Origin: Limisphaerales bacterium
GTDB taxonomy: Bacteria; Verrucomicrobiota; Verrucomicrobiia; Limisphaerales; AAA164-E04
DNA: 64,000 nucleotides
Direction of reading: 5' to 3'
Assembly (NCBI GenBank): GCA_024761205.1
Contig: JAMASS010000004.1
Span: forward strand, 496,001-560,000
Positions 21,662-32,769 of this stretch are shown one piece after another (the stretch's first letter is position 1; each line of letters begins with the position of its first letter). The notes below the pieces were generated by a model, which had not been told where the DNA came from, did not search any database, and was given only the letters and a program-made list of their open reading frames with translations. Both the position numbers and the translations under genes were made by a program.

Positions 21662-21690
21662 TTGATCGATATTTAGTCCCTTTTTTCACG

Positions 21691-21722
21691 AACCGGCTCT
21701 CACCTCGAGAGCCGGTTTTTTA
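21691..21722 (+). terminator. Rho-independent terminator
   Basis: AACCGGCTCTCACCTCGAGAGCCGGTTTTTT. Confidence 0.85.
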
Positions 21723-22090
21723 TAGGACCATCTTAACACCCTTGATCCGACGCAAATCCTGATCGAATTTGTATCTATATGGCGTGCGTCTCCAAATGGA
21801 TGGCAATCTCGTGACTGATGCAATTTCCGCCTCTTGCAGTGTGCACTGGGCTAGAGCTTTCGATCTTCGAGCCTGTTCGCTTCAAGAGTTTGGTTTAGCA
21901 TTTAGTGGATTCTTTCCAAGGTGACGGTGATTATTTTGAAATGGCAGGTTGCCGGGAACAACGCCTCTTGTTCTTCCTTGGTTAATTCTCTCATTCCACT
22001 GATCAACCTGACCGGTTCTCCGGAATTGAGGTAAAGGATGGGATTAGATCTCCCGGCGGTTTGAGCGGGATTTGAGGTTGGTCGTGGCGG

Positions 22091-23281
22091 CTATGGATTG
22101 AATTCAGTTGAAGCACAGTAGTGGTTACCGGGGCGTTGCTTGATCAATCGTTTCATCTCCAGTTGGAGAAGCGCGACGCTGACGGTCGATATAGTTAGAC
22201 CAGACATCCTAACCAGTTCATCGACATGGATATCTTCCTGACGGATCATGTCGTAGAGGGTTTGTTCAGAGTCCGATAGCGGGATGGCGGATGCCGACTG
22301 CTCCAAGGGGTTCGCTGCTGGAAAGAGATATTCGAATTCGGTGAGGATATCGTCGACGGATTCGCAGAGTTTGGCACCGTTTTTGATCAACTGATGACAT
22401 CCTTTGCTCCGGGGCGAGTGGATTGGTCCTGGGACTGCAAACACCAGGCGGCCGTAGTCGTTTGCCATGTTGGCTGTAATGAGGGCGCCGCTGTTCACAT
22501 TAGCCTCCACCACTGCCGTGCCCAAGGTCATGCCGGCGATGATGCGATTTCGAATCGGAAACGTCTGTCGATCTGCCTGTCGATTGAAGGGAAATTGAGT
22601 AATGACCGCGCCGTTTGAACTGACTTGCTCGAACAGTTCTCGGTTTTCGGACGGATAGGTGATGTTGATTCCATTACCGAGTACACAGATCGTCCGTCCT
22701 TTGGCGCTGAGCGCACCCTGGTGGGCGCTGGAGTCGATTCCTCGCGCACCGCCACTGACGACTGTTACGCCGGCCATCCCCAGTTGGTAGGCCAATTTCC
22801 TGGTCGTCTCTCGGCCGTAGTGGGTCGTCATCCGAGAGCCAACGAGAGCGATGCTGGTTTGATCCCGTTCCTCGAGACTGCCCCTCACGTAGAGAACGAT
22901 CGGTGGATCATAGATATTCCGGAGAGCACTAGGATAGGTCAAGTCCAGTTGGGTAACGATGTGACAGCCGAACGATTTGCAATGGGAAAGCTCTTTCTTG
23001 AGGTCGATCTGAGTCTCCCAACGAGCGATTGAGGCTGCTGTATCAGCGCCCACACCGGGAATACGGAGAAGGCTTTGTTGACTGGCCGCCAGGATTTTCT
23101 CGGGACTCGCAAATTTTTCCAGAAGACGCCGAACCGTGATAGGGCCTACTTTCTCGAGCATATTGAGAGCGATCATCGCTTCTTGAGAAGTCATGTCACT
23201 CGATACATGTCGATTTGTGGCAAGAGAGTCAATGAGTAAAATGCTGGATACTTCGTCTATAATGTTCTCTGGAACAGGCAT
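22091..23281 (-). CDS. dprA: DNA-processing protein A
   Basis: VSGGARGIDSSAHQGAL, GNGINITYPSENR, FPIRNRIIAGM, VFAVPGPI; start may be at M of MTSQEAMIALNML. Confidence 0.92.
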   Translation of the reverse strand: MPVPENIIDEVSSILLIDSLATNRHVSSDMTSQEAMIALNMLEKVGPITVRRLLEKFASPEKILAASQQSLLRIPGVGADTAASIARWETQIDLKKELSHCKSFGCHIVTQLDLTYPSALRNIYDPPIVLYVRGSLEERDQTSIALVGSRMTTHYGRETTRKLAYQLGMAGVTVVSGGARGIDSSAHQGALSAKGRTICVLGNGINITYPSENRELFEQVSSNGAVITQFPFNRQADRQTFPIRNRIIAGMTLGTAVVEANVNSGALITANMANDYGRLVFAVPGPIHSPRSKGCHQLIKNGAKLCESVDDILTEFEYLFPAANPLEQSASAIPLSDSEQTLYDMIRQEDIHVDELVRMSGLTISTVSVALLQLEMKRLIKQRPGNHYCASTEFNP

Positions 23282-23316
23282 TGCAAATTGGTTGAGACGA
23301 CCCTAGAACGCCGCCC

Positions 23317-23874
23317 ATGCAAAAGGCTTTTAAAGAGTGGACGGTCGTGGTGGATGCCCTAGCCCGCGGCGAACAGATCCTCATCCTGAGGAAGGGTGGG
23401 ATTCGCGAGGGAAAGGCCGGATTTCAGATTTTGGCCGATCGATTTTGGTTGTTTCCAACTCAGTTCCACCAACAACGAGAGGCCGTGATCGAGACTGCTC
23501 AGCAGCGATTTGATGAGATTCACATGAGATCGAACACCGAGGAGACCATAGCTATCCAATTTATGGCGGAGTTGGTCGAATCGCACGAAATTGAGGATTG
23601 GGGGCGGGTTGCTCGGTTGAACGGCCAACAGATCTGGCGCGAAGACGTGATTCGGGAACGATTTGAGTGGGGGCAAAAGAAGGCCATTTCCGCCATGATT
23701 GTTCGGGTGTTTCGGCTGGAACACCCTTTCTCTGTTGCGATGACTGGAAAATACGGCGGTTGCCGCTCTTGGATTAATCTGGAGATGTCTCTGCCTACAG
23801 ATGGTCTGACACCAGTTTTGACCAAAGCGGAGTTCGAGAATCGGTTGGCGCAGTTTCGTGAGGTGGTGGCGTGA
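23317..23874 (+). CDS. DUF1802 family protein
   Basis: KEWTVVVDALARGEQILILRKGGIREG...FWLFPTQFHQQ. Confidence 0.75.
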   Translation: MQKAFKEWTVVVDALARGEQILILRKGGIREGKAGFQILADRFWLFPTQFHQQREAVIETAQQRFDEIHMRSNTEETIAIQFMAELVESHEIEDWGRVARLNGQQIWREDVIRERFEWGQKKAISAMIVRVFRLEHPFSVAMTGKYGGCRSWINLEMSLPTDGLTPVLTKAEFENRLAQFREVVA

Positions 23875-24446
23875 CATCAACGTCGCTCATTCTAGCCTCG
23901 GGATCACCCCGCCGTCGGGAGCTTTTGGAGGCGTTGGGAGTCGAGTTTGAGGTGATCCAGAGCGACGCCGATGAGATGGCCGGATCTCAGTTGACGCCCA
24001 GGGACCTGGTGTGCCGCAACGCCGAAATCAAAGCTGGAGATGTTGCTGCCCGATATCCCAATCGGTGGGTCCTGGGGGCGGATACTGCAGTGGCATTGGA
24101 CGATCGAATTTTCGGCAAACCTCGGTCCATGAAAGAAGCCGAGACGATGTTGACCACTCTCCAAGGTCAGCGTCATCAAGTTTACACCGGCGTCTGCCTG
24201 ATCCATCGCTCCAGCAATAGCCAAGAGACTTGGTGTGATTTCACGCAGGTTGGTTTTCGGAGGCTTTCACCCCGCCAGATACAAGATTACCTGGCGCGGA
24301 TTGAGCCACTCGATAAGGCAGGCGCGTATGCCATTCAAGATGATGGTGAGAGAATTGTCGGCAGGATTGAGGGTTCGCTGAGCAATGTCGTCGGCCTTCC
24401 TTTGGAGAGCCTGGAGGATGCGCTCGATCGCCTAAATATCCGGTAA
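23871..24446 (+). CDS. maf: Maf-family nucleotide pyrophosphatase
   Basis: LILASGSPRRRELLEALG, VLGADTAVALDDRIFGKP, KAGAYAIQDDG. Confidence 0.92.
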   Translation: MTSTSLILASGSPRRRELLEALGVEFEVIQSDADEMAGSQLTPRDLVCRNAEIKAGDVAARYPNRWVLGADTAVALDDRIFGKPRSMKEAETMLTTLQGQRHQVYTGVCLIHRSSNSQETWCDFTQVGFRRLSPRQIQDYLARIEPLDKAGAYAIQDDGERIVGRIEGSLSNVVGLPLESLEDALDRLNIR

Positions 24447-24475
24447 AAAAGCGACTCTTTTAAAAAGGGTCGCTT
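24447..24475 (-). terminator. Rho-independent terminator for the 24504-27815 minus-strand gene set
   Basis: AAGCGACTCTTTTAAAAAGGGTCGCTT with T-run on the minus strand. Confidence 0.7.
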
Positions 24476-24503
24476 GCTTGATGGTCGTTGGGAATTCTTG
24501 AGC

Positions 24504-24941
24504 TTATTTGGCTAAGGAAAGTTCGACGCCATCCGGCCATTTCGCGCCCTGATCGATCCAGGCGCGCACCAGTGCCACCTGTTCATCGGTAAGCTGCGGA
24601 TATTTGTCGCGTTTGTCGAGTGGCGGCATTTCCAACTCCTCGACCAGGTCCGCGATGAAATGAACCAAGGGGCTATTGGCACTCTTGCCGACCACGATGG
24701 CGGCTTCTTTACTGCTGCCACCTTCGATCGCGGTGTCGCGCTGGTTCATGAAATACTTGCTCTTGGCCCGCGGCTTTGAGCCGTGGCAACTAAAGCAAGA
24801 TTGCTCAAAGAGCGGCTTGATATCCTTTACGAAATCGACCTCTTTATCGGCTGCTGCTGGTAGTTTAGCTATGTCAACATTGTCGGCCAAAACAGCGCCC
24901 GCTGCCGACAAACTAATGAGTGCGAATGTTTTTATAGGCAT
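24504..24941 (-). CDS. Single-haem PSD/planctomycete-type c-type cytochrome
   Basis: FVKDIKPLFEQSCFSCHGSKPRAKSKYFMNQRD, AWIDQGAKWPDG. Confidence 0.88.
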   Translation of the reverse strand: MPIKTFALISLSAAGAVLADNVDIAKLPAAADKEVDFVKDIKPLFEQSCFSCHGSKPRAKSKYFMNQRDTAIEGGSSKEAAIVVGKSANSPLVHFIADLVEELEMPPLDKRDKYPQLTDEQVALVRAWIDQGAKWPDGVELSLAK

Positions 24942-24947
24942 GTTTCT

Positions 24948-25559
24948 TTAGTCAATATGCTTTGTGACTTGCTCCCAAAATTGACGCTCAATCTTAATGA
25001 GTTTGTCAATGTATTCGAGATTTCTTTTAACGGAAATCCGAATCCCTTCAAAATTTTCAAAAGCGGGCAAAGATCTTTCCTCAGGCCACCAGCACCAGAA
25101 ATCGATGTGATCATTGCCTGTCACAGCCATAATGTGTTGTAGCTGGCCGTAGTAATAGGAAGGGGCTCGGCCAGTTTTGCGCGTTTTTTGGTAGACCGCA
25201 CCGCCGCATTTGATTTCCACGATTGTTTTGCGGTCGGTTGATAGCCCGTCCAAGCTGGCGCGCATCCAGGTGTATTGGGAGCTTTGGACGCAGGCGGGTT
25301 GCATGAATTTCCCGATTTGGGTTTCGTATTGTTTTCTTGCCTCAGGTTCAAGTTGGTGTCCAAGCCGCATGGCGGCGTTTCCTCCGCCGTGAAGCGTTGG
25401 CGGGGGACATAGTTTTTCCAAAAGTAATTCTTCAGGTTTTCGCCAAGGGTTTTCGCCCATTACTATTGGCGCGTCGGAAGCACCGATGCCTTTGTGCCGC
25501 CAACGCAGCCATTCGGGAGTGCCTTGTTTCAGGTTAATGACTGTGTAGGAGGGGGGCAT
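24948..25559 (-). CDS. YqaJ-like / lambda-exonuclease-type recombinase nuclease
   Basis: GTPEWLRWRHKGIGASDAPIVMGENPW, LGHQLEPEAR, ASLDGLS...TIVEIKCGG, YYGQLQHIMAVTG. Confidence 0.82.
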   Translation of the reverse strand: MPPSYTVINLKQGTPEWLRWRHKGIGASDAPIVMGENPWRKPEELLLEKLCPPPTLHGGGNAAMRLGHQLEPEARKQYETQIGKFMQPACVQSSQYTWMRASLDGLSTDRKTIVEIKCGGAVYQKTRKTGRAPSYYYGQLQHIMAVTGNDHIDFWCWWPEERSLPAFENFEGIRISVKRNLEYIDKLIKIERQFWEQVTKHID

Positions 25560-25566
25560 GGATATC

Positions 25567-26706
25567 TTACACGTTCACCCATTGCTTGGACTGCGCCGAG
25601 TTGAGGACGGCATCACAGACCCTTTGTGTTTCCAGGGCTTCCCGGAAGGTCGGGCTGGTGGGTGTTCCCTTGGCGAGTCCGTCGAGGAAGTCCGCCACTT
25701 GGTGGACGAAGGTGTGTTCGTAACCGATTTGGAGCCCCGGCACCCACCATTTGTCCATGTAAGGCATGTCTCCGTCCGTGACATGGACTGAACGCCAGCC
25801 GCGCACCAGTGAGTCGTCCCGATGGTCAAAATATTCGAGGCGATGCAGATCGTGCAAATCCCACTTAATCGAGGCGTGTTCACCGTTGATTTCAAAGGTG
25901 TAAAGCGCCTTGTGGCCACGGGCGTAGCGGGTCGATTCAAAAAGGCCGAGCGATCCATTGCTAAAGTGGCACATGAAGGTGCAGGCATCGTCGATACCGA
26001 CTTTCTCGACCTTGCCGGTCAGGTTGTGCATCCGCTCCTTGATAAAGGTCTCAGTCATCGCGGAAACATCGGTGATGCTGCCGTTCAACCAGATTGCGGT
26101 ATCGATACAGTGGGCAAGGAGATCTCCAGTCACGCCGGAGCCTGCCGCATTCACATCGAGACGCCAAAGGGCTGCGCCTCCTTGGGGGAGATTCGATGAA
26201 ATCGTCCAGTCCTGGAGAAAGTTGGCGCGATAGTGGAAGATCTTACCGAGACGTTTCTCGTCGATCAGTTTTTTTGCCAAGCTCACGGCCGGCACCCGGC
26301 GATAGTTGTACCAGATGGTATTGGCGACCCCGGCTTCTTCGACTGCCTTGACCATTTCCTCACCTTCGGCGAGGTTCATAGAAAGCGGCTTTTCGCAGAG
26401 AATCATTTTGCCGGCTTTCGCAGCCGCAATAGCGATCTCCGCATGGGTGTTGTTGGGTGTGCAGATGTCGATCGCATCAATGTCATCCCGCTCGACCAGT
26501 GCCTTCCAATCCGTTTCAACAGACTCGTAGCCCCATTGGGCTGCAAAGGCCTTGGCGTTTTCCTCGCCGCGGCCACAGATTGCTTTAAGTTGAGGACGGT
26601 ACTCCAGATCAAAGAAATTGTTGACTTTGCAGTAGGCGTTGGAGTGCGTACGACCCATGAACCCATAGCCGACAAGTCCTATATTCAAGTTTTTCTTTTC
26701 ACTCAT
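25567..26706 (-). CDS. Gfo/Idh/MocA-family oxidoreductase
   Basis: [53 protein letters not shown]; start placed at 26706. Confidence 0.9.
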   Translation of the reverse strand: MSEKKNLNIGLVGYGFMGRTHSNAYCKVNNFFDLEYRPQLKAICGRGEENAKAFAAQWGYESVETDWKALVERDDIDAIDICTPNNTHAEIAIAAAKAGKMILCEKPLSMNLAEGEEMVKAVEEAGVANTIWYNYRRVPAVSLAKKLIDEKRLGKIFHYRANFLQDWTISSNLPQGGAALWRLDVNAAGSGVTGDLLAHCIDTAIWLNGSITDVSAMTETFIKERMHNLTGKVEKVGIDDACTFMCHFSNGSLGLFESTRYARGHKALYTFEINGEHASIKWDLHDLHRLEYFDHRDDSLVRGWRSVHVTDGDMPYMDKWWVPGLQIGYEHTFVHQVADFLDGLAKGTPTSPTFREALETQRVCDAVLNSAQSKQWVNV

Positions 26707-26756
26707 AAAACTAAAAAGTTGGGAAACGATTTGATCCTGCTTACGCGCGGGTTGTT

Positions 26757-27815
26757 TTACTCGCTCCAGCCGTGAGACTCTCGGACAGAGACCATGGCGG
26801 CCAGAATGTTGTTCCAGGTTTCGGGCTTCATCATCACGTCGTTCGGGAACATGCAACCATCCCAGCAGATATGGCGGCACTTCTTGGTTAGCTCACCGTT
26901 CTCGTTCCGCAGCCAATGGCCGGCATCTTGGGCGATGAACAGCTTGCCGTTGGGATCCTCGGGCAAGCAATGTCGGCCGGTCTTGTCATGAGAGCCGGAG
27001 CCCTTGACGGTTGCGTCGTTCTGGGCCACGTGGAAGTCAGTGGTCCACGGCCGCAGGGCATTCGTTAGGGTTTTAAGGGCGTCTTGGAGAACGTCATTCT
27101 GTTCCCATGAGAAATCTTCAGGCAGGATTCGGTCTTCGGGCGCGTTGTATCCCAAAGTGTAAAGGAGGGTATGGGCCATGTCCGCTTGGAAGCCCAAGGT
27201 TTCGGGTTGCCCGACCGCTTCTAGGAGATTGACCATCTCCTTCCAACTATGCATCCCTCCCCAGCAGATCTCGCCTTCGGCGGCGAGCGTTTCTCCGTAA
27301 TCTGCGGCAATCTTACAGCTCTCCTTAAAGGTTTCAGCGATCTTGGCGGTGTTCGCTTCCGGATCGGCAGCCCAACTGGCCACGTCGACTGCGGAGTCAA
27401 TTCGAATGACACCATAGGGCCGCACGCCGAGTTCGCGAAGCTTCTTTGCAATACCAGCCGCTTTGCGGACTTGCTTGACGAACTTGCTGCGTTCGGCTTC
27501 ATCTCCCGCTGAAGAACCTCCACCAGTGGTCGGCCAGACCGGAGCGACGACCGAGCCGACAACCAAATTCCGTGATTGAACTTTGTCTGCTAGCTGCTTC
27601 AAACCATCGTCAGACAAATCGATGCTGACGTGCGGATCGCTGAGGAAAAGGTCCGTGCCTTCGAACTTCTGACCGTTGACCTCTGCAGCGGCGGTCAGAT
27701 CGAGCATGATATCTAGGTCGATTGGCGGTTCCGAATCCGGTCCCTTGCCCACGACTCCGGGCCAGGCTGCGTTGTGAAGTTTAGGAAAGTTGTTCGCACC
27801 GTTACTCTCGCTCAT
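26757..27815 (-). CDS. Sugar phosphate isomerase/epimerase (TIM barrel)
   Basis: 352 aa, [54 protein letters not shown]. Confidence 0.75.
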   Translation of the reverse strand: MSESNGANNFPKLHNAAWPGVVGKGPDSEPPIDLDIMLDLTAAAEVNGQKFEGTDLFLSDPHVSIDLSDDGLKQLADKVQSRNLVVGSVVAPVWPTTGGGSSAGDEAERSKFVKQVRKAAGIAKKLRELGVRPYGVIRIDSAVDVASWAADPEANTAKIAETFKESCKIAADYGETLAAEGEICWGGMHSWKEMVNLLEAVGQPETLGFQADMAHTLLYTLGYNAPEDRILPEDFSWEQNDVLQDALKTLTNALRPWTTDFHVAQNDATVKGSGSHDKTGRHCLPEDPNGKLFIAQDAGHWLRNENGELTKKCRHICWDGCMFPNDVMMKPETWNNILAAMVSVRESHGWSE

Positions 27816-27961
27816 AGTTTACCTCGGTTCACGTGTCCTATTCTGAGGGTTTGGGGCGAAAAGGTAGTGCGTTACTCTTGAATTTAAAGGAATTTTTTCT
27901 GGCCAACCGCACTGCCGTAGGGCAACGGCAATCCGACAAAGTGGAAGGGATTTCAGTCCCT

Positions 27962-28320
27962 TTTCCCTAAAGGTGCAGCAGTCTGCCGCAGAAGTCCAGA
28001 ATGATCTCCGAACCGTCCTCTCTTACGCGATCACCATCCGCCCTACTCTCACACCGAGCCAAACCGGCGAGAAGGCAGCTCAAAACAGAACCCAGAACAC
28101 TAAGTGTCCCATGGGCCCCCTGCCCATTCTCAAATAGTTGCACCGTTTGGAGGCTAAACGATGAGAATGTCGTGAAGCTACCCAGCAGCCCGACCATCAA
28201 AAACCGCTGCATCGAGACCGACGCAAAGGGATTGCGATCCTTGGGTCGCGAGCGTGGCGATGAAGCCGATGGTAAACGATCCAACGACGTTGACCACAAA
28301 AGTTCCCCAAGGAAACGACG
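27962..28320 (-). pseudogene. CrcB-like fluoride channel remnant
   Basis: [24 protein letters not shown] and [29 protein letters not shown] in two frames. Confidence 0.8.
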
Positions 28321-29225
28321 GCCTTGATGTTTGCAGGTCAAGCGTTTGTGATTCAATGCCGAGCAAATGAAGGATTGTGGCTTGCAAGTCGTGAACGTGA
28401 ACCGGATTGGTCACGGCGTTTATACAGAGTTCGTCGGTGGTGCCGTACGCACGTCGCGCTCGATCAAGCGGCGGGCCATCAGACAATTGTAGGCGAAGGT
28501 CCCCTGCTCTTTGACATCCAGTCCGTACATCTTCAAGGTCAGGCACGCTCGTCTGCATACGGATAGGCCATCTCGTATTGTGCGATTCGTGAAACGATTT
28601 CGGGATCGCCAAAGTCTTGATACTGACGCTCGTTGAGCTCGGTCAGATCATCGAGCAAGCCTCGCCGGACGGATTGGCTCATCCCTTTGGGATTCGAGGG
28701 ATACAAAACGGGTTTGCCCTTGCTACGAAATTTGACGCCTGATGGTGAGATGGGAGAAAGCCCGCGCTCCAATAGAAATCATAGAATATCTGCCCGCAGG
28801 TGTCTTGGTGACTGAGGTCACGGCCACGTATGGCGGCAGATTTTCGGTCATGCTGCCCAAGCCATAGTTCAGCCACGCGCCATCGTCGGGCGACCGGGAA
28901 TCTGTCCTCCAGAAAGAAGGAGCGAGATTGCGGGGCATGATTCACGGCGTCTGTGTGCATGGCTTTTGATAAAACACAGTTCGTCGGTGAATCGAGGCAA
29001 TGTGCGGGAGGAAAGCGCTCACAGTGGCGCCGCTCTGACCGTGTTGTTTGAAAGGCTCACCGGGGCCAACATCAACCTCCCGTCCGGCTTGCCATGCATG
29101 GCTGCCAAGGTGGGTTTGCCGTCGTAGAGTTCGACATGGGCCGGGCTGCCGTTCTGAAAGAGATAAACCACTTATTTCGCCCTGGGGGCGAAATGAGTCA
29201 GGCCTTGAAGTCCAGTTGACTCATC
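28320..29225 (-). pseudogene. DUF1501 protein, degraded copy 2
   Basis: [106 protein letters not shown] with frameshifts. Confidence 0.88.
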
Positions 29226-29279
29226 GTTTGGCGCGTTATTGTGACTATGGCTCTGGGTTTATTATACAACCCTCGGGTT

Positions 29280-30100
29280 AGGATAGATGTTTTGCGGGGG
29301 TTCCTCCCTGTCCTTCATGACCATCACTTTGGGAATCTGTCCATCAACGTCCGAGAGTTGTTCGCGTAGCTCTTTGAAGGTCTTCAGGTGCCCTGCATAG
29401 ATGTCACCCGGTCTCCACGACGAATTGGATCAGTTGGTCAAGCTGATCATCCTGACGCTTTGCGATGTTGGCTTCGAGAATCTTGAGAATTGCTGGCGCG
29501 CCTTCCGCTTTTTCGCTCACTTTCAATTCGGTTGCCTCGTCTCGTCGTAGAGTCTTTTCGGTTGCTTGCTTGGCATCGCTAAGTTGAAGTCATCGAGCCT
29601 GTTGCGCTTCGTCAGCAGCTCGAGCACGGGCGGTGTCTGCGGATTGCCACGCCCCCATTGGCGGGTGTTTGAGTGAAGAAGGCGAAGAGTCCGTAATAGT
29701 CTCGTCAGCTCAGGGGATTAAACTTGTGATCGTGGCAGCGGCAGCAATTGACCATTAGTCCAAGCCAAACGGTGCCCATGGTTTCGGTCATGTCCATGAC
29801 GTAATCGACTTGATTCTCTTCGGGAATCCGGTCGCCAGAATCTGTTCCTGGGATCGGATTCGGGAGAAGATCCCCCCGCTAGTTGATTCACTGTGAAGGC
29901 ATCAAAGGGCATGTTTTCGTTCAACGCCTTGGCGGACCAATCCCGGCTAGGGCCTGATCTGCTTCCGGCTCAGTGGGCGCTTTGCCAGTTCAAATCGGTC
30001 TCCGCTGCGTTCGTCAATCGGGAAATAGAGGCGGGAGTAAGGACAAATCGCTCAAATGCCCAAACACCCAAGTGCCCAGAGAAGCCGGACGCCTGAAGAA
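29280..30100 (-). pseudogene. DUF1549 (PSD1) protein, degraded 5' part, copy 2
   Basis: NENMPFDAFTVNQLAGG and GTVWLGLMVNCCRCHDHKFNPL in shifted frames, multiple stops. Confidence 0.82.
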
Positions 30101-30496
30101 CCTATGAATGCCTCGATTTCGCTACTGCATATTGGTTTGGCGTTTCGAGCATCATCATTGCTTCGAGCTCGGTTACGTAAGGTCTTTTGGTGTTTCATCT
30201 CTAGGTAAGGCCACGGATGTGATTGAAAAGGGGCGGATCAGAAGCATTGGAAGTCTTGAGGGTGGAGAAAGCGGTGAAAGATCATCGCACTTCCATCCTT
30301 CGCCAAGGCTTCGGATGACGAACAGGACGCTGCCGTATTATTCGGGAGCCCTGAAATGCCGCAGGTTCTGCCTGCCGTTATAGAGGGAACTGCGTTGAGT
30401 TGGCACCCTTCTTCAATCACTCCCTTACGCCCCCACTATATGAGACTAGGTTCGACAAGGGTGCTGAAAGCTGCGACATTCCCGGGTATGTTCTCC

Positions 30497-31867
30497 ATGA
30501 AAGGAATCTTGGGATTCATGGGTATGCTGCTGCACTTTCTCAGCCCCCTCTTTGCTCCTTCAACCCTCTTTGCCGCTAAGCCACCAAACATCGTACTGAT
30601 TATCTCGGATGATCAGGCTTGGACTGATTACGGGTTCATGGGCCATAAGCACATTCAAACGCCTTATCTGGACAAGCTTTCGGATGAGAGCATTCTTTTT
30701 CGCCGGGGCTATGTGCCAACAGCACTCTGTCGTCCCTCTTTGTTGTCGCTCGTGACCGGACACTACGCGCATCGGCACGAGGTCACGGGCAACGATCCGT
30801 CGCCGAAGTATGCTGAGCGAAATTCTGAGCTCTACAATCAAAGGCGTGCCCAACTCATCTCGTACATCGAAAAATTCGAGACATTGCCGGAACTCCTCAG
30901 TGAGCGGGGTTATTTAAGTCACCAAAGTGGGAAATGGTGGGAAGGGAAGTATTCGCACGGTGGCTTCACTCATGGAATGACCCGTGGCTTTCCAGAGCCC
31001 GGTGGACGCCATGGGGATGACGGTCTGGCCATCGGCCGAAAGGGGATGAAACCGATTGCAGATTTCGTCCAGATGGCGACGGATAAGGGCAAGCCGTTCT
31101 TTATTTGGTATGGCGTCTTTCTGCCGCATACCCCGCACAATCCACCTGACCACTTGTTCAGGAAATACAAAGGTAAAGTGGCATCACCCCATGTGGAGCG
31201 CTACTACGCGATGTGTGAATGGTTTGATGAAACCTGCGGTCAGCTGATTGACATCATTGACCAGAATGGCGTTCGGGAGAATACGCTAACCGTTTACGTA
31301 ACCGACAATGGATGGATTCAGCATCCGGACCGCCATGGCTACGATGCCCGCTCCAAACAAACGCCTTACGAGGGCGGGATTCGGACACCGATCATGTTCC
31401 ATTGGCCTGGTAAGTTGAAGCCAGCAGACCGACCAGAGCTAGTCAGTAGTATCGATCTATTTCCCACCATGCTTGCCGCAGCTGGCGCGCGCATACCTGA
31501 CGATGTTCCTGGGTTGAACTTGCTGCCGAATCTGACCACGGGCAAGGAGATCGATCGAAAGCATATCTTGGGCGAAGGCTTTGCGCATGACATTGCCGAC
31601 ATCGAGAAGCCGGAAGCATCACTTCTCTATCGATGGACGATCCAAGACAAGTGGAAACTCTTGCTAACCTATGATGGGGAAGTGAATCGCTACAAGACGA
31701 CCCATCCACGAACTGAGAGGCGGCCCCAACTTTTCGACCTTATGGCGGACCCCACTGAGGAACGAAACTTAGCCGGTCAGTATCCCGAAGTAGTCGCGCG
31801 ATTGGCGGAGAATATTGCTTCTTGGTATCCGGTCAGGGATCGAAGGGTCAAGGTGAAGTTTGAGTAG
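30497..31867 (+). CDS. Sulfatase-family protein
   Basis: PPNIVLIISDDQAWTDYGFMGH, ALCRPSLLSLVTGHYAHRHEVTGNDP, YVTDNGWIQHPD. Confidence 0.9.
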   Translation: MKGILGFMGMLLHFLSPLFAPSTLFAAKPPNIVLIISDDQAWTDYGFMGHKHIQTPYLDKLSDESILFRRGYVPTALCRPSLLSLVTGHYAHRHEVTGNDPSPKYAERNSELYNQRRAQLISYIEKFETLPELLSERGYLSHQSGKWWEGKYSHGGFTHGMTRGFPEPGGRHGDDGLAIGRKGMKPIADFVQMATDKGKPFFIWYGVFLPHTPHNPPDHLFRKYKGKVASPHVERYYAMCEWFDETCGQLIDIIDQNGVRENTLTVYVTDNGWIQHPDRHGYDARSKQTPYEGGIRTPIMFHWPGKLKPADRPELVSSIDLFPTMLAAAGARIPDDVPGLNLLPNLTTGKEIDRKHILGEGFAHDIADIEKPEASLLYRWTIQDKWKLLLTYDGEVNRYKTTHPRTERRPQLFDLMADPTEERNLAGQYPEVVARLAENIASWYPVRDRRVKVKFE

Positions 31868-32037
31868 CGTTGTTTCGGTAACAGTGTTCAATCGGCGGCT
31901 AAGGAACAGTTTCTTGTAGACTGCCTCATTACGACCAAGGCGCCACTATCGCTTTATCCCCCTAGGAAGAAAGGCACAATTCTCAGTTAAGACTGATGCA
32001 ACTGGCAGATTTGTAAATAGCCTGCTATTGAGGCTCT

Positions 32038-32560
32038 GGCAAATGACACTCCGGTCCTCTTTCCCATCACCGCTCATGAACAGCACGGGAAACATATGCC
32101 GCTGCACACGGACAACACCTTACTTGATGATATCATGGACCGAGTAAAATCAAACCTGGCAGATGATGTCCTATTTGCACCGCTGCAGTGACTGAGAAAT
32201 TCCTATCACCATATGAACTTTCTAGGGACGATTTCGGCGGAACCACACTCCTATCTCAATCTACTCCTCGGTGAAGTGAATTATCTCGCCAAACACGGGT
32301 TCAAGTGCATCATCCTCTTGAATGGCCATGGGGCCATACCCGCGAGTGGGAGACCTCGATAATGCTCTCTCTCCGACCTGAACTAGTAGGCAACTGCCAA
32401 TCCATTCCCGATGTCCCTCAGGACGCCAGCTTCCCTTCAGCCAAGCGGGGCACTACGATGAAAGACGTGACTCAAGACGGCCACGGTGGTTTCCCGTCGG
32501 CTGCTTCAAGAGCAAAAGGGGAGACGTTGATCCAATGTTTCAGCGAGCGGGATTCCCCTC
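32038..32560 (+). pseudogene. Creatininase (creatinine amidohydrolase) family, degraded
   Basis: DTPVLFPITAHEQHGKHMPLHTDNTLLDDIM..FAPLQ*LRNSYHHMNFLGTISAEP..CIILLNGHG and ETSIMLSLRPELVG..DVTQDGHGGFPSAASRAKGE. Confidence 0.82.
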
Positions 32561-32702
32561 CCTGCCTGGCCCTTCCTGCGGGGGGACGGCCGCTGTCTGA
32601 GACCCTGGCAGCCCCGCGATGCTCCCGAAATCAATCGCCATGAACCTTCCATGTATCACATTGATTGCCCAGCCGCCTACCACGTCACCTCCTCTTTTTG
32701 AA
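32538..32702 (+). repeat. Dispersed repeat copy 2
   Basis: TTCAGCGAGCGGGATTC then (after ~88 bp extra) ACCTTCCATGTATCACATTGATTGCCCAGCCGCCTACCACGTCACCTCCTCTTTTTGA; matches 20501-20592. Confidence 0.6.
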
Positions 32703-32769
32703 CCGAGGGTGCTCTTTCATCACATCCTTCACTCGAACCGACGCAATTCACCTCATGTCTGATCTGAAG

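Noticed and set aside
27940-27970. AAGGGATTTCAGTCCCTTTT hairpin as a terminator
   Set aside because: Short stem and no intact gene ends there in the appropriate orientation; too weak to list.
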